DNA of 6,827 nucleotides from Thermoanaerobaculia bacterium (GCA_017999215.1 JAGOBQ010000226.1:1-6827), one strand, 5' to 3'; shown: positions 1-5,570, counted from the stretch's first letter. The notes: generated from the letters alone by a model not told the origin. Translations and numbers: made by a program.

Positions 1-161
1 CCGCCGTGGCCCCTGCCGGGGTTCTGCGGCTGCTCGCGGCAGCTCTTGCAGGGCTTGGGCTGGGTCGAGAAGCCCTTCGGCGCGTAGAACTCCTGCTCGT
101 TGGCCGTGAAGGTGAGGGGGGCGCCGCAATCGATGCAGGCGATGGACTTGTCGGTGTACAT
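1..161 (-). CDS. Small zinc-ribbon protein, N-terminal 53 residues (C-terminus outside window)
   Basis: The minus strand from ATG at 161 reads MYTDKSIACIDCG, then a FTANEQEFYAPKGF stretch, then KPCKSCRE, and leaves the window after about 53 residues. Cysteines at 9, 12, 38 and 41 form two CxxC knuckles, and the EQ-FY--KGF segment between them is the signature of the short 'probable zinc-ribbon domain' family found in many bacteria. The residues after the second knuckle turn into a G/R/P/Q-rich stretch, which often precedes a second CxxC module in longer members; whether one exists here cannot be seen. A purine-rich run (AGAAAAGG) lies directly before ATG and GGAG lies about 11 nt upstream. 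The molecular function of the family is not established; nucleic-acid or protein binding through zinc is the usual guess. Family assignment is good, function unknown. Confidence 0.85.
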   Translation of the reverse strand, partial: MYTDKSIACIDCGAPLTFTANEQEFYAPKGFSTQPKPCKSCREQPQNPGRGHG

Positions 162-477
162 ACCTTTTCTAACTCCGTGGTCTCCTGGTCTCAGGAGATC
201 GAGCGAACGTGGGACGAGACTCCGTGGCGTACACCAACAGAGCCCGTACTCGAGGAACGAGGGGAACTGTTTACCGGCTCCGGGACTTCGGGAGGCTTCG
301 GCGGGGTCGTGTCCCCTGCGGGACCCCTGTGGCTCGGAATGGACTGAATCCTCCTCAAACGCGATAAGTCCTGGAGCCGATCGAGGATTCCTGGGGTGGG
401 ACCAAGGAAGACCACGGGCTTTCGCGGACTTTAGACGGGTGCCGCAAGGGAATTCAAGCGGAAAGTGACATCCCGCC
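162..477. other. Intergenic region with possible structured leader
   Basis: These 316 bp between panD and the zinc-ribbon gene hold no convincing gene: the open frames on either strand lack ribosome binding sites and recognisable sequence. There are several inverted repeats. The arms TCTCCTG (181-187) and CAGGAGA (192-198) form a 7-bp stem with a 4-nt loop just upstream of the zinc-ribbon start. GGGGTC (303-308) pairs with GACCCC (322-327), or alternatively GTCCC (311-315) with GGGAC (320-324). No tRNA or known riboswitch core was recognised on either strand. It could be a long 5' leader of the zinc-ribbon gene plus the 3' end of the pan operon. Confidence 0.5.
430..457 (-). promoter_or_regulatory. 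Possible sigma-70-like promoter reading towards the zinc-ribbon gene
   Basis: On the minus strand TTGAAT (457-452) is followed after 16 nt by TCTAAA (435-430), a fair match to -35/-10 hexamers in an otherwise GC-rich stretch just beyond the panD stop. If used, it would give the zinc-ribbon gene a leader of roughly 260 nt. The match is weak and this is inference only. Confidence 0.2.
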
Positions 478-873
478 TCACCGGAGGGTGGCCGGAAGGG
501 TGTGCGGGGTCTCGGCGGACTTCGTTTCTGAGATCCTGTTGCGTTCGTCGACGAAGACGAGCTTCGGCCGGTGGGCGGGGGCTTCCTCGGGGCTCATCTC
601 GCAGTAGGCGGCGAGGATGACGAGGTCTCCCGGGCCGGCGAGGTGGGCCGCCGCTCCGTTGATCTCGATCGCCCCGGAGCCGGCCTCCCCTTCGATGGCG
701 TACGTGGCGAGGCGGGAGCCGCGGGTGACGTTGTAGATCTCCACCCGCTCGTACGGGAGGATCCCGGCCGCCTCGAGGAGGGTGCGGTCGATCGTGACGG
801 AGCCCTCGTAGTCGAGGTGGGCCCGGGTGACGGTGGCCCGGTGGATCTTGGCCTTGAGCATCGTGAGCTTCAC
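478..873 (-). CDS. panD: Aspartate 1-decarboxylase (PanD), pyruvoyl-dependent
   Basis: PanD decarboxylates L-aspartate to beta-alanine, the second substrate of pantothenate synthetase, in the cytoplasm. The proenzyme self-cleaves between Gly24 and Ser25 to create the pyruvoyl cofactor. With the GTG start at 873 the protein is 131 residues (E. coli about 126) and begins MKLTMLKAKIHRA, paralleling the E. coli N-terminus. This start puts the YEGS cleavage site exactly at Gly24-Ser25, and Lys9, Arg54, Tyr58 and Asn72 (in INGAAA) fall at the numbers known for the E. coli enzyme. It also has GGAGG at 884-880 with a 6-nt spacer. The ATG at 861 would leave an 18-nt spacer and drop four residues. The GTG at 879, which overlaps the panC stop, sits directly against the GGAGG. 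The C-terminal 15 or so residues are S/T/A-rich and unconserved. It is the last gene of the panB-panC-panD set and is probably translationally coupled to panC. Confidence 0.96.
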   Translation of the reverse strand: MKLTMLKAKIHRATVTRAHLDYEGSVTIDRTLLEAAGILPYERVEIYNVTRGSRLATYAIEGEAGSGAIEINGAAAHLAGPGDLVILAAYCEMSPEEAPAHRPKLVFVDERNRISETKSAETPHTLPATLR

Positions 874-875
874 GG

Positions 876-1721
876 TCACCCTCCGAAGACGACGTTGTCG
901 ATGAGTCGCGTCCGGCCGGCGCGGACGGCCGCGGCGAGGAGGACGGGGCGGTCGACCTTCTCGACGGGCCGCATCGTGGCGGCGTCGACGAGGTCGACGG
1001 AGTCGAGGTCGAGGCGCGGCTCGGCGCCGATCGCCATCCGGAAGGCGGCGAGGAGCTTCTCCGCCTTCCGCTCGCCGAGCTCGTGGACGAGCTGCGTGGC
1101 GAGGAGGGCGCGGAAGAGAGCGGGCGCGGCCTTCCGCTCCTCGGGGGAGAGGTAGGAGTTGCGGGAGGACATCGCGAGGCCGTCGCTCTCGCGCACCGTC
1201 GGGGCGACGAGGACCTCCACCGGGAGGCCGAGGTCGGCGACGAGCCGCATCACGACGGCGCACTGCTGCGCGTCTTTCTGGCCGAAGACGGCCACGTCGG
1301 GGAGGACGAGGCCGAGGAGGCGGGCGACGACGGTGGCGACGCCGTCGAAGTGCCCGGGGCGGCGCGCCCCCTCCATCCCTTCGGAGACGCCCGCGACGTG
1401 GACCGTCGTCGAGAAGCCGGGCGGGTACATCACGTCGACGGTCGGGGCGAAGAGGAGGTCGGCGCCGGCCTCGCGGAGCTTCTCGGCGTCGGCCTCGAGG
1501 TCGCGCGGGTAGCGCTCGAAGTCCTCCCCCGGGCCGAACTGCTTCGGGTTGACGAAGATCGAGACGACGACCTTCCCGGCGGCGCGGCGCGCCTGCTCGA
1601 CGAGCGCGAGGTGCCCCGCGTGGAGGGCGCCCATCGTCGGGACGAAGGCGACGCGCTGCCCCTTCTCGCGGTACGAGGCGACGGCGGAGCGGAGGTCGGG
1701 GGCGGTTTCGATCCTCTTCAT
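876..1721 (-). CDS. panC: Pantothenate synthetase (pantoate--beta-alanine ligase)
   Basis: PanC joins pantoate and beta-alanine with ATP, through a pantoyl-adenylate intermediate, to make pantothenate, the CoA precursor. The product is 281 residues, matching the family (E. coli 283). It carries the full signature: PTMGALHAGHL at 28-38 with the nucleotide-binding HxGH motif (34-37), FVNPKQF at 56-62, the EGARRPGHFDGVATVV region near 118-132 for pantoate binding, FGQKD at 146-150, and the KMSKS-equivalent MSSRN at 184-188. The N-terminal two thirds is the Rossmann-type adenylation domain; the C-terminal third is the dimer/lid domain. ATG at 1721 overlaps the panB stop (ATGA, 1721-1718) and is preceded by a GA-rich Shine-Dalgarno tract, so coupled translation is likely. 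Its own TGA (878-876) lies 2 nt upstream of the panD GTG start. Confidence 0.98.
   Translation of the reverse strand: MKRIETAPDLRSAVASYREKGQRVAFVPTMGALHAGHLALVEQARRAAGKVVVSIFVNPKQFGPGEDFERYPRDLEADAEKLREAGADLLFAPTVDVMYPPGFSTTVHVAGVSEGMEGARRPGHFDGVATVVARLLGLVLPDVAVFGQKDAQQCAVVMRLVADLGLPVEVLVAPTVRESDGLAMSSRNSYLSPEERKAAPALFRALLATQLVHELGERKAEKLLAAFRMAIGAEPRLDLDSVDLVDAATMRPVEKVDRPVLLAAAVRAGRTRLIDNVVFGG
880..884 (-). promoter_or_regulatory. panD ribosome binding site that decides the GTG start
   Basis: GGAGG on the minus strand (884 to 880) lies inside the last codons of panC, 6 nt before GTG at 873. This spacing favours GTG 873 over ATG 861 and GTG 879, in agreement with the Gly24-Ser25 numbering of the self-cleavage site. 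Confidence 0.75.
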
Positions 1722-2635
1722 CGCCTCCCCTCCCCCGCGGCGTAGAGCGCGACGGGCGGAGCCTCGCCCGGCTCGGCCGCGAACGACTCGGCCTCGGAGG
1801 GGAAGGCGCCGCTCCTCACGTCGGCGACGTACGCGGCGGCGGCCTCGTGGATGACGGCGCCGACGTCGGCGTAGCGGCGTACGAAGCGCGGGACGCGCGC
1901 GCCCGGCGCGGAGAGGCCGACGAGGTCGTGGAGGACGAGGACCTGGCCGTCGCATCCGGCCCCCGCGCCGATGCCGATCGTCGGGACGGGAATCGCCTCG
2001 GTGATCCGCGCGGCGAGCTCGGCGGGGACGCACTCGAGGACGAGGGCGAAGACGCCGGCGTCGGCGAGCTTCTTCGCCTCGTCGAGGAGGCGACGGGCCT
2101 CCGTGGCGCGGCGCCCCTGGACCTTGAATCCGCCGAGCGCGTTCACCGACTGCGGCGTCAGGCCGAGGTGCCCCATGACCGGGATCTCGGCCGCGAGGAT
2201 CGCCTTGATCATCGGGAGGCGCTGCGAGCCCCCTTCCAGCTTCACGGCGCGGCAGCCCCCCTCGACGACGAAGCGGGCGGCGTTCCGGACGGCCTCCTCG
2301 GGGGTCGTGTGGTAGGTGAGGTACGGGAGGTCGCCGACGACGAGGGCGCGCTTCGCCGATCCCGAGACGGCCTTCGCGTGGGCGACCATCCGCTCGAGCG
2401 AGGCGCCGAGAGTGTCGGCCGCGCCGTAGACGACCATCTCGATCGAGTCGCCGACGAGGAGGAGGTCGACGCCGGCGGCGTCGAGGAGGGCGGCCGTCGG
2501 CGCGTCGTAGGCGGTGAGGGCCGCGATCTTCCGGCGTCCCTTGAGGGCGCGGATCGCCGGCGCGGTGAGGCGGGGGGGAACGGGCGTTCCGGGGCTCGGG
2601 GCTCCCGTCGCCGGTCCGGCGGCTCTTTCGGTCAT
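1718..2635 (-). CDS. panB: 3-methyl-2-oxobutanoate hydroxymethyltransferase (ketopantoate hydroxymethyltransferase)
   Basis: PanB transfers a hydroxymethyl group from 5,10-methylene-tetrahydrofolate to alpha-ketoisovalerate, giving ketopantoate, the first committed step of pantothenate synthesis. The TIM-barrel enzyme is recognised by TAYD (41-44), GDS (Mg ligand Asp63), GDLPY (Asp102), VKLEGG (Lys132, Glu134), GHLGLTPQSVNALGG (His156), LECVP (catalytic Glu201) and the IGIGAG loop. All metal and catalytic positions match those known in E. coli PanB. It is 305 residues against about 264, the excess being a 25-residue P/A/T-rich N-terminal extension and an A/E/P-rich C-terminal tail. The start at 2635 is chosen because GGGAGG lies 5 nt upstream; an in-frame start at 2650 would put that motif inside the gene. 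One oddity is Glu66 (GDSIEM), where the family commonly has a small residue (Gly or Ala). It is the first pan gene and overlaps panC by 4 bp. Confidence 0.97.
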   Translation of the reverse strand: MTERAAGPATGAPSPGTPVPPRLTAPAIRALKGRRKIAALTAYDAPTAALLDAAGVDLLLVGDSIEMVVYGAADTLGASLERMVAHAKAVSGSAKRALVVGDLPYLTYHTTPEEAVRNAARFVVEGGCRAVKLEGGSQRLPMIKAILAAEIPVMGHLGLTPQSVNALGGFKVQGRRATEARRLLDEAKKLADAGVFALVLECVPAELAARITEAIPVPTIGIGAGAGCDGQVLVLHDLVGLSAPGARVPRFVRRYADVGAVIHEAAAAYVADVRSGAFPSEAESFAAEPGEAPPVALYAAGEGRR

Positions 2636-2640
2636 GGCAA

Positions 2641-2656
2641 CCTCCCGCACGGGAGG
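2641..2656 (-). promoter_or_regulatory. Hairpin sequestering the panB ribosome binding site
   Basis: Reading the minus strand, CCTCCC (2656-2651), loop GTGC (2650-2647) and GGGAGG (2646-2641) form a perfect 6-bp all-GC-rich stem. Its 3' arm is the panB Shine-Dalgarno sequence, 5 nt before ATG 2635. If the stem forms in the mRNA, ribosome access to panB would be blocked unless something opens it. The pairing is directly visible; the regulatory role is inference. Confidence 0.5.
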
Positions 2657-2751
2657 CGACGAGCGGGGCCGGGGCCCGCGCGTGCGGCCGTCGGGGAGAG
2701 CCTTTCTCTCGGCGGGGGTCGGCCGTCCCTCTCGGGATCGTCCGCTTCGCC

Positions 2752-2796
2752 GGGACCGGCCCTTCTCGCGCCTTCCGTGTCCGCCGTCGCGGTCCC
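2752..2796. repeat. Inverted repeat at the end of the kinase gene
   Basis: GGGACCG (2752-2758) and CGGTCCC (2790-2796) are perfect 7-bp arms separated by 31 nt. They lie just downstream of the deoxynucleoside kinase stop codon and overlap its last base. No T-run follows on the minus strand, so it is not a canonical terminator. It may be part of the 160-nt structured leader between the kinase and panB. Confidence 0.35.
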
Positions 2797-3455
2797 TACC
2801 GGGATCCGCGCGGCACGTAGAACTGGGTCCCGCGGAACGGACGGGTGATCTGGCGGATCAGGTCCTCCAGGTCGTCCTTCCGCTTCACGAAGTCTATCTG
2901 GTTCGTGTCGACGACGAGAAGCGGCGTCTCCCGGTAGTGATGGAAGAAGTAGTTGTAGGCCTCGGTGAGCTGCTTCAGGTAGTCGGCCGTGATCGACTTC
3001 TCGAAGGAGCGCCCCCGGAGCTTGATCCGCGAGAGGCAGGTCTCCACCGTCGCGGTCAGGTGGATGACGAGGTCGGGCTTCGGGAGGGACTCGGAGAGCG
3101 GCTGCCAGACCTTCTCGTAGAGGCGCATCTCCTCGTCGGAGAGCGTCAGGTTCGCGAAGATCTTGTCCTTCGCGAACGTGTAGTCCGCGACGACGAGCTC
3201 CTTGAAGAGGTCCATCTGCGCGATCTCCTGCTGCTGGCCGTAACGCGAGAGCAGGAAGTAGATCTGCGCCTGGAACGCGGCCCCCTTCTTCCCCTCGTAG
3301 AAGTCGGGGAGGAAGGGGTTCTTGACGTCCTCCAGGAACTGCGTCCCGGAGAAGCGCTTCGCGAGGAGCCCGGCGAGCGAGGTCTTCCCGACGCCGATCG
3401 GTCCCTCGATCGCGATGTGCCTCAGCGGGAACTTTTCGGCGTTCGGGGCGCCCAC
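2796..3455 (-). CDS. Deoxynucleoside kinase (deoxyadenosine/deoxyguanosine kinase family)
   Basis: Members phosphorylate salvaged deoxynucleosides, usually purine ones in bacteria, to 5'-monophosphates in the cytoplasm. The 219-residue product has the usual family length of about 200-220. It shows an N-terminal P-loop GPIGVGKT at 18-25, followed by LEDVKNPFLPDFYEG (41-55), in which Glu42 is the likely general base. Next come the FQAQIYFLLSRYGQQQEI helix (61-78) and VVADYTFAKDKIFA (88-101), which replaces the ERS-type motif of animal kinases by DY as I recall for related bacterial enzymes. An Arg-rich lid RIKLRGR (143-149) precedes the ITADYLKQLTEAYNYFF helix. The GTG start at 3455 lacks a clear Shine-Dalgarno motif and lies 12 nt after the prenyltransferase stop, so reinitiation or coupling is plausible. 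Base specificity cannot be read from the sequence. A 160-nt spacer follows before panB. Confidence 0.9.
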   Translation of the reverse strand: MGAPNAEKFPLRHIAIEGPIGVGKTSLAGLLAKRFSGTQFLEDVKNPFLPDFYEGKKGAAFQAQIYFLLSRYGQQQEIAQMDLFKELVVADYTFAKDKIFANLTLSDEEMRLYEKVWQPLSESLPKPDLVIHLTATVETCLSRIKLRGRSFEKSITADYLKQLTEAYNYFFHHYRETPLLVVDTNQIDFVKRKDDLEDLIRQITRPFRGTQFYVPRGSR

Positions 3456-3467
3456 GGAGCCGAGAGG

Positions 3468-4319
3468 TTACCGCAGGAGGACGTCGGCCGCGCCGAGAAG
3501 AAGGAACGCGACCGAGAGCCAGCCGTTCGCGGTGAAGAAGGCGGCGTCGACGCGCGTCAGGTCGGTCGGCGAGACGAGCCGGTGCTGCCTCACGAGGAAG
3601 CCTCCCGCCACGACGACCGCCGCGCCGAAGAGCCAGCCGCCGTCGACGGCGAGGAAGACGGCGTAGAAGAGGACGAGCGTGGCCCCGTGGAAGAGCCGCG
3701 CGACCTGGAGGGCTCGCGGCGCGCCGAATCGGGCCGGGATGGAGCGGAGCCCCTCCCTCCGGTCGAACTCCTCGTCCTGGAGGCTGTAGATCACGTCGAA
3801 GCCCGCCACCCAGAAGACGACCCCGAGGCCGAGGAGGACCGGCGGCAGGGCGAAGGCCCCGGTCACGGCGACCCACGACCCCACAGGGGCGATCGCGAGC
3901 GAGAGGCCGAGGACGAGATGCGCCGCGGCGGTGAAGCGCTTCGCATACGAGTAGCCGAGGACGACCGCGAGGGCGACGGGCGAAAGGTAGAGGCAGAGGC
4001 GGTTGAGCTGAGCGGCGGCGACGACGAAGAGAGCGGCCGAGACGGCGCAGAAGAGGGCGGCGGCCGCCGGCGAGACGACGCCCGCCGGGATCTCGCGGCG
4101 CGCGGTCCGGGGGTTCTTCGCGTCGACGTGCCGGTCGACGATCCGGTTGAACGACATCGCCGCCGAGCGCGCCCCGACCATCGCGACGAGGATCCAGAGG
4201 AGCGTCCGCCCGTCGGGGACGCCGTTCGCCGCGAGGATCGCCGAGAGGAGCGCGAACGGGAGCGCGAAGACCGTGTGGGCGAAGACGACGAGGGAGAGGA
4301 AGTCCCGCGGGGTCGGCAT
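3468..4319 (-). CDS. ubiA: UbiA-family prenyltransferase (4-hydroxybenzoate/MqnP-like)
   Basis: This is an integral membrane enzyme that attaches a polyprenyl chain from a prenyl diphosphate to an aromatic acid during quinone synthesis. The 283-residue protein is dominated by hydrophobic segments (about 8-9) and has both Asp-rich Mg/diphosphate-binding motifs: NRIVDRHVDAKNPRTARREIPAG at 58-80 in the first half and DVIYSLQDEEFDRREGLRSIPARFG at 175-199 in the second. The N-terminus KFEHTVFALPFAL-like region is present as FAHTVFALPFALL. The style resembles the UbiA-like subgroup assigned to futalosine-pathway menaquinone synthesis (MqnP) rather than classical ubiquinone UbiA; with no other quinone gene in the window this stays inference. 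ATG at 4319 follows an in-frame TAG 12 nt upstream and has no Shine-Dalgarno motif. The gene probably heads the transcript continuing into the kinase and pan genes. Confidence 0.9.
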   Translation of the reverse strand: MPTPRDFLSLVVFAHTVFALPFALLSAILAANGVPDGRTLLWILVAMVGARSAAMSFNRIVDRHVDAKNPRTARREIPAGVVSPAAAALFCAVSAALFVVAAAQLNRLCLYLSPVALAVVLGYSYAKRFTAAAHLVLGLSLAIAPVGSWVAVTGAFALPPVLLGLGVVFWVAGFDVIYSLQDEEFDRREGLRSIPARFGAPRALQVARLFHGATLVLFYAVFLAVDGGWLFGAAVVVAGGFLVRQHRLVSPTDLTRVDAAFFTANGWLSVAFLLLGAADVLLR

Positions 4320-4336
4320 CGGCGCGCGAGTCTAAA
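4320..4336 (-). promoter_or_regulatory. Possible -10 element for a near-leaderless prenyltransferase mRNA
   Basis: On the minus strand TTTAGA (4336-4331) ends 11 nt before ATG 4319 and the intervening bases lack any ribosome binding site. If TTTAGA is a -10 box, transcription would begin within a few nucleotides of the start codon. No convincing -35 hexamer is seen. Low confidence. Confidence 0.2.
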
Positions 4337-4357
4337 CCCCGGACGGTGCCCCGGGAT

Positions 4358-4416
4358 GGTGCCAGGCGTGAAACCGTGTATTGTTTTGAACAATACACGA
4401 TTTCACGCCTGGCACC
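4358..4416. repeat. 59-bp near-perfect palindrome, REP/MITE-like element
   Basis: The arm GGTGCCAGGCGTGAAA (4358-4373) pairs perfectly with TTTCACGCCTGGCACC (4401-4416). After one C/A mismatch (4374/4400), CGTGTATTGTT (4375-4385) pairs with AACAATACACG (4389-4399), leaving a 3-nt loop TTG. That is 27 of 28 possible pairs. The inner part is AT-rich compared with its surroundings. No T-run follows on either strand, so it is not an ordinary terminator. The size, symmetry and intergenic position resemble REP/palindromic-unit or non-autonomous mobile repeats; no target-site duplication is evident. A partial relative of the outer end, CCGGACGGTGCC (4339-4350), lies next to it. Confidence 0.7.
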
Positions 4417-4427
4417 GTACTGGGAGG

Positions 4428-4468
4428 AAAAAGAGGGGGGCGGTTGCACCGGCCCGCGCAACCGCCCC
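4428..4468 (-). terminator. Rho-independent terminator of the LuxR-type regulator gene
   Basis: On the minus strand GGGGCGGTTGC (4468-4458), a 10-nt loop, and GCAACCGCCCC (4447-4437) form a perfect 11-bp stem, followed after CCTC by five T residues (4432-4428). It lies about 170 bp downstream of the regulator stop codon and upstream of the prenyltransferase, separating the two transcripts. Confidence 0.6.
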
Positions 4469-4472
4469 GTGC

Positions 4473-4514
4473 GGAGGAGTGAGAGTCCCGTTGGAGGAGT
4501 GCGAGGCTCCCGGC
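4473..4514. repeat. Two-copy imperfect tandem repeat, about 20-22 bp
   Basis: GGAGGAGTG occurs at 4473-4481 and 4493-4501. Each copy is followed by related bases (GAG-TCCCG and GAGGCTCCCG), giving two adjacent imperfect units. They sit in the spacer between the terminator hairpin and the regulator stop codon; the remaining spacer up to 4638 shows no gene or other clear signal. Confidence 0.45.
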
Positions 4515-4638
4515 CTCGGGGACCAAGGGAAAGATGCTCCCGCGCCGGCCGGCTGGCCACGATCTTGCGGTCTAGGACGCCCGAAGAAAGAGTCGAGTCG
4601 CGATCTCGCCCGGGGTCGAGTGGATGCTCGCCCTTGGC

Positions 4639-5274
4639 CTAGTCCCGGGGCTCGGCCGTCAGGGCGGGGAGCGTCTCGCTCGCCAAACGGGCGAGCTCGC
4701 GGCGGTCGGCGGAGCCCGTCTTCTTCAGGAGCTTTCCGACGTGGAACTTCACCGTCGCTTCGGTCACGCCGAGGCGTCGCGCGATCTCCTTGTTCGGGAG
4801 CTCGTCCCGGACCGCCTCGAGGACCCGCTGCTCCGACCGCGTGAAGGCGGACGTGTGTCCGAGGCCGAGCCGCGAGACGCGCTCGACCCACTCCGAGAGA
4901 ACGGCTCGCGGCGTCCAGAGCGTCCCCTCTCGAACGCAGCGAAGGGCCTGGCGCAGCTCCGCGGGGCCTGCCGTGTGCGGCAGGACGCCCTTGACCCCCG
5001 CCATCAGGCAGGGGAACGTCGTTCGCGCGTTCACCTCGCGAACGACGACGAGGACCTTCGCCTCCGGGTGACGGAGGCGGACCCGTTCGATTCGCGGGGT
5101 GGGAGAGCCGGGCTCGTCGCCGAGGCCGAAGAGGATGAGATCCGGCTCCGGGCGTCCCTCCGCGTCCTCCGTGGAGACGTCGTACCCCTCCGCCGTGAGG
5201 AACACGACGAGGCTCTCGCGCCGCCAGGGGTCGCTCTCCAGCAGGAGGAGGACGGGCCGACCGCGACGGATCAC
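4639..5274 (-). CDS. LuxR/NarL-type response regulator with degenerate receiver domain
   Basis: The 211-residue cytoplasmic protein has an N-terminal receiver-like domain (about 7-120) and a C-terminal LuxR-type DNA-binding helix-turn-helix (about 144-198), with the scissor and recognition helices in NKEIARRLGV--ATVKFHVGKLLKK. The overall layout is that of NarL/FixJ response regulators. The phosphorylation pocket is unusual. The acidic pair reads Glu13-Ser14. The position that should hold the phospho-acceptor Asp, after PDLILF (44-49), is Gly50. The conserved Thr/Ser strand reads VLVVVRE, and the conserved Lys before a Pro/Ala-Glu helix is His100. Control by phosphotransfer therefore looks unlikely. 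The GTG start at 5274 is chosen because GGAGG (5284-5280) lies 5 nt upstream and the receiver's first strand begins just after it; the open frame continues far upstream without other support. It ends at TAG 4641-4639 and is transcribed divergently from the ComEA-like gene. No partner kinase is in the window. Confidence 0.88.
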   Translation of the reverse strand: MIRRGRPVLLLLESDPWRRESLVVFLTAEGYDVSTEDAEGRPEPDLILFGLGDEPGSPTPRIERVRLRHPEAKVLVVVREVNARTTFPCLMAGVKGVLPHTAGPAELRQALRCVREGTLWTPRAVLSEWVERVSRLGLGHTSAFTRSEQRVLEAVRDELPNKEIARRLGVTEATVKFHVGKLLKKTGSADRRELARLASETLPALTAEPRD

Positions 5275-5279
5275 GGCTC

Positions 5280-5284
5280 CCTCC
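5280..5284 (-). promoter_or_regulatory. Ribosome binding site fixing the GTG start of the regulator
   Basis: GGAGG on the minus strand (5284-5280) is followed by a 5-nt spacer and GTG at 5274. No ATG is found in the upstream open frame near the receiver domain, so this motif decides the start. Confidence 0.75.
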
Positions 5285-5540
5285 GCGCGCCCGCGGGGCG
5301 TGACGACAGCGTGATACCCGCCCCTCGGGGCAATTTCGGCACTCGTTTCCTCCGCAACCAGAAGACCGTCGCAGTCTAGCGCTTTCGGCGTGCCTCGATC
5401 GATGCTCGCGAGCGGCGCCCGATTGCCGAGGTCGCAGCCAGAAGGTCCTGGTTGCTGACAACTTCTTCTGTCACCACCGCACCGGAACGTCGGAAGCGGC
5501 GAAGTCGCGTCGTGTCGCGCCCGAGGCCCCGCGAGTCGCA

Positions 5541-5570
5541 GGAGATCGACAGAATTTTCTGTCGATCTCC
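5541..5570. promoter_or_regulatory. Perfect 30-bp palindrome, candidate operator
   Basis: GGAGATCGACAGAA (5541-5554) and its exact reverse complement TTCTGTCGATCTCC (5557-5570) flank a central TT. No T-run follows in either direction, so a terminator is unlikely. Its place between divergent genes, about 270 bp from each start, and its exact symmetry suit a binding site for a dimeric regulator, possibly the LuxR-type protein encoded alongside. The symmetry is seen directly; the role is inferred. Confidence 0.5.

Noticed and set aside
191..415. 74-codon minus-strand open frame between panD and the zinc-ribbon gene
   Set aside because: No ribosome binding site, no recognisable motif, and the frame runs through the inverted repeats; not supported as a gene.
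162..477. tRNA, SRP RNA or known riboswitch
   Set aside because: No T-loop/CCA pattern or conserved riboswitch core could be recognised on either strand.
4332..4526. Short peptides read across the 59-bp palindrome on both strands
   Set aside because: Both strands give almost the same peptide because the DNA is an inverted repeat, which is a typical false gene call.
2514..4844. 776-codon plus-strand open frame opposite the prenyltransferase, kinase and panB leader
   Set aside because: The translation is Arg/Glu/Asp-rich without domains, crosses the 59-bp palindrome, and is the antisense shadow of well-supported minus-strand genes.
5541..5570. 30-bp palindrome as a bidirectional terminator
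   Set aside because: No T-run follows on either strand and it lies between divergent genes, upstream of both.
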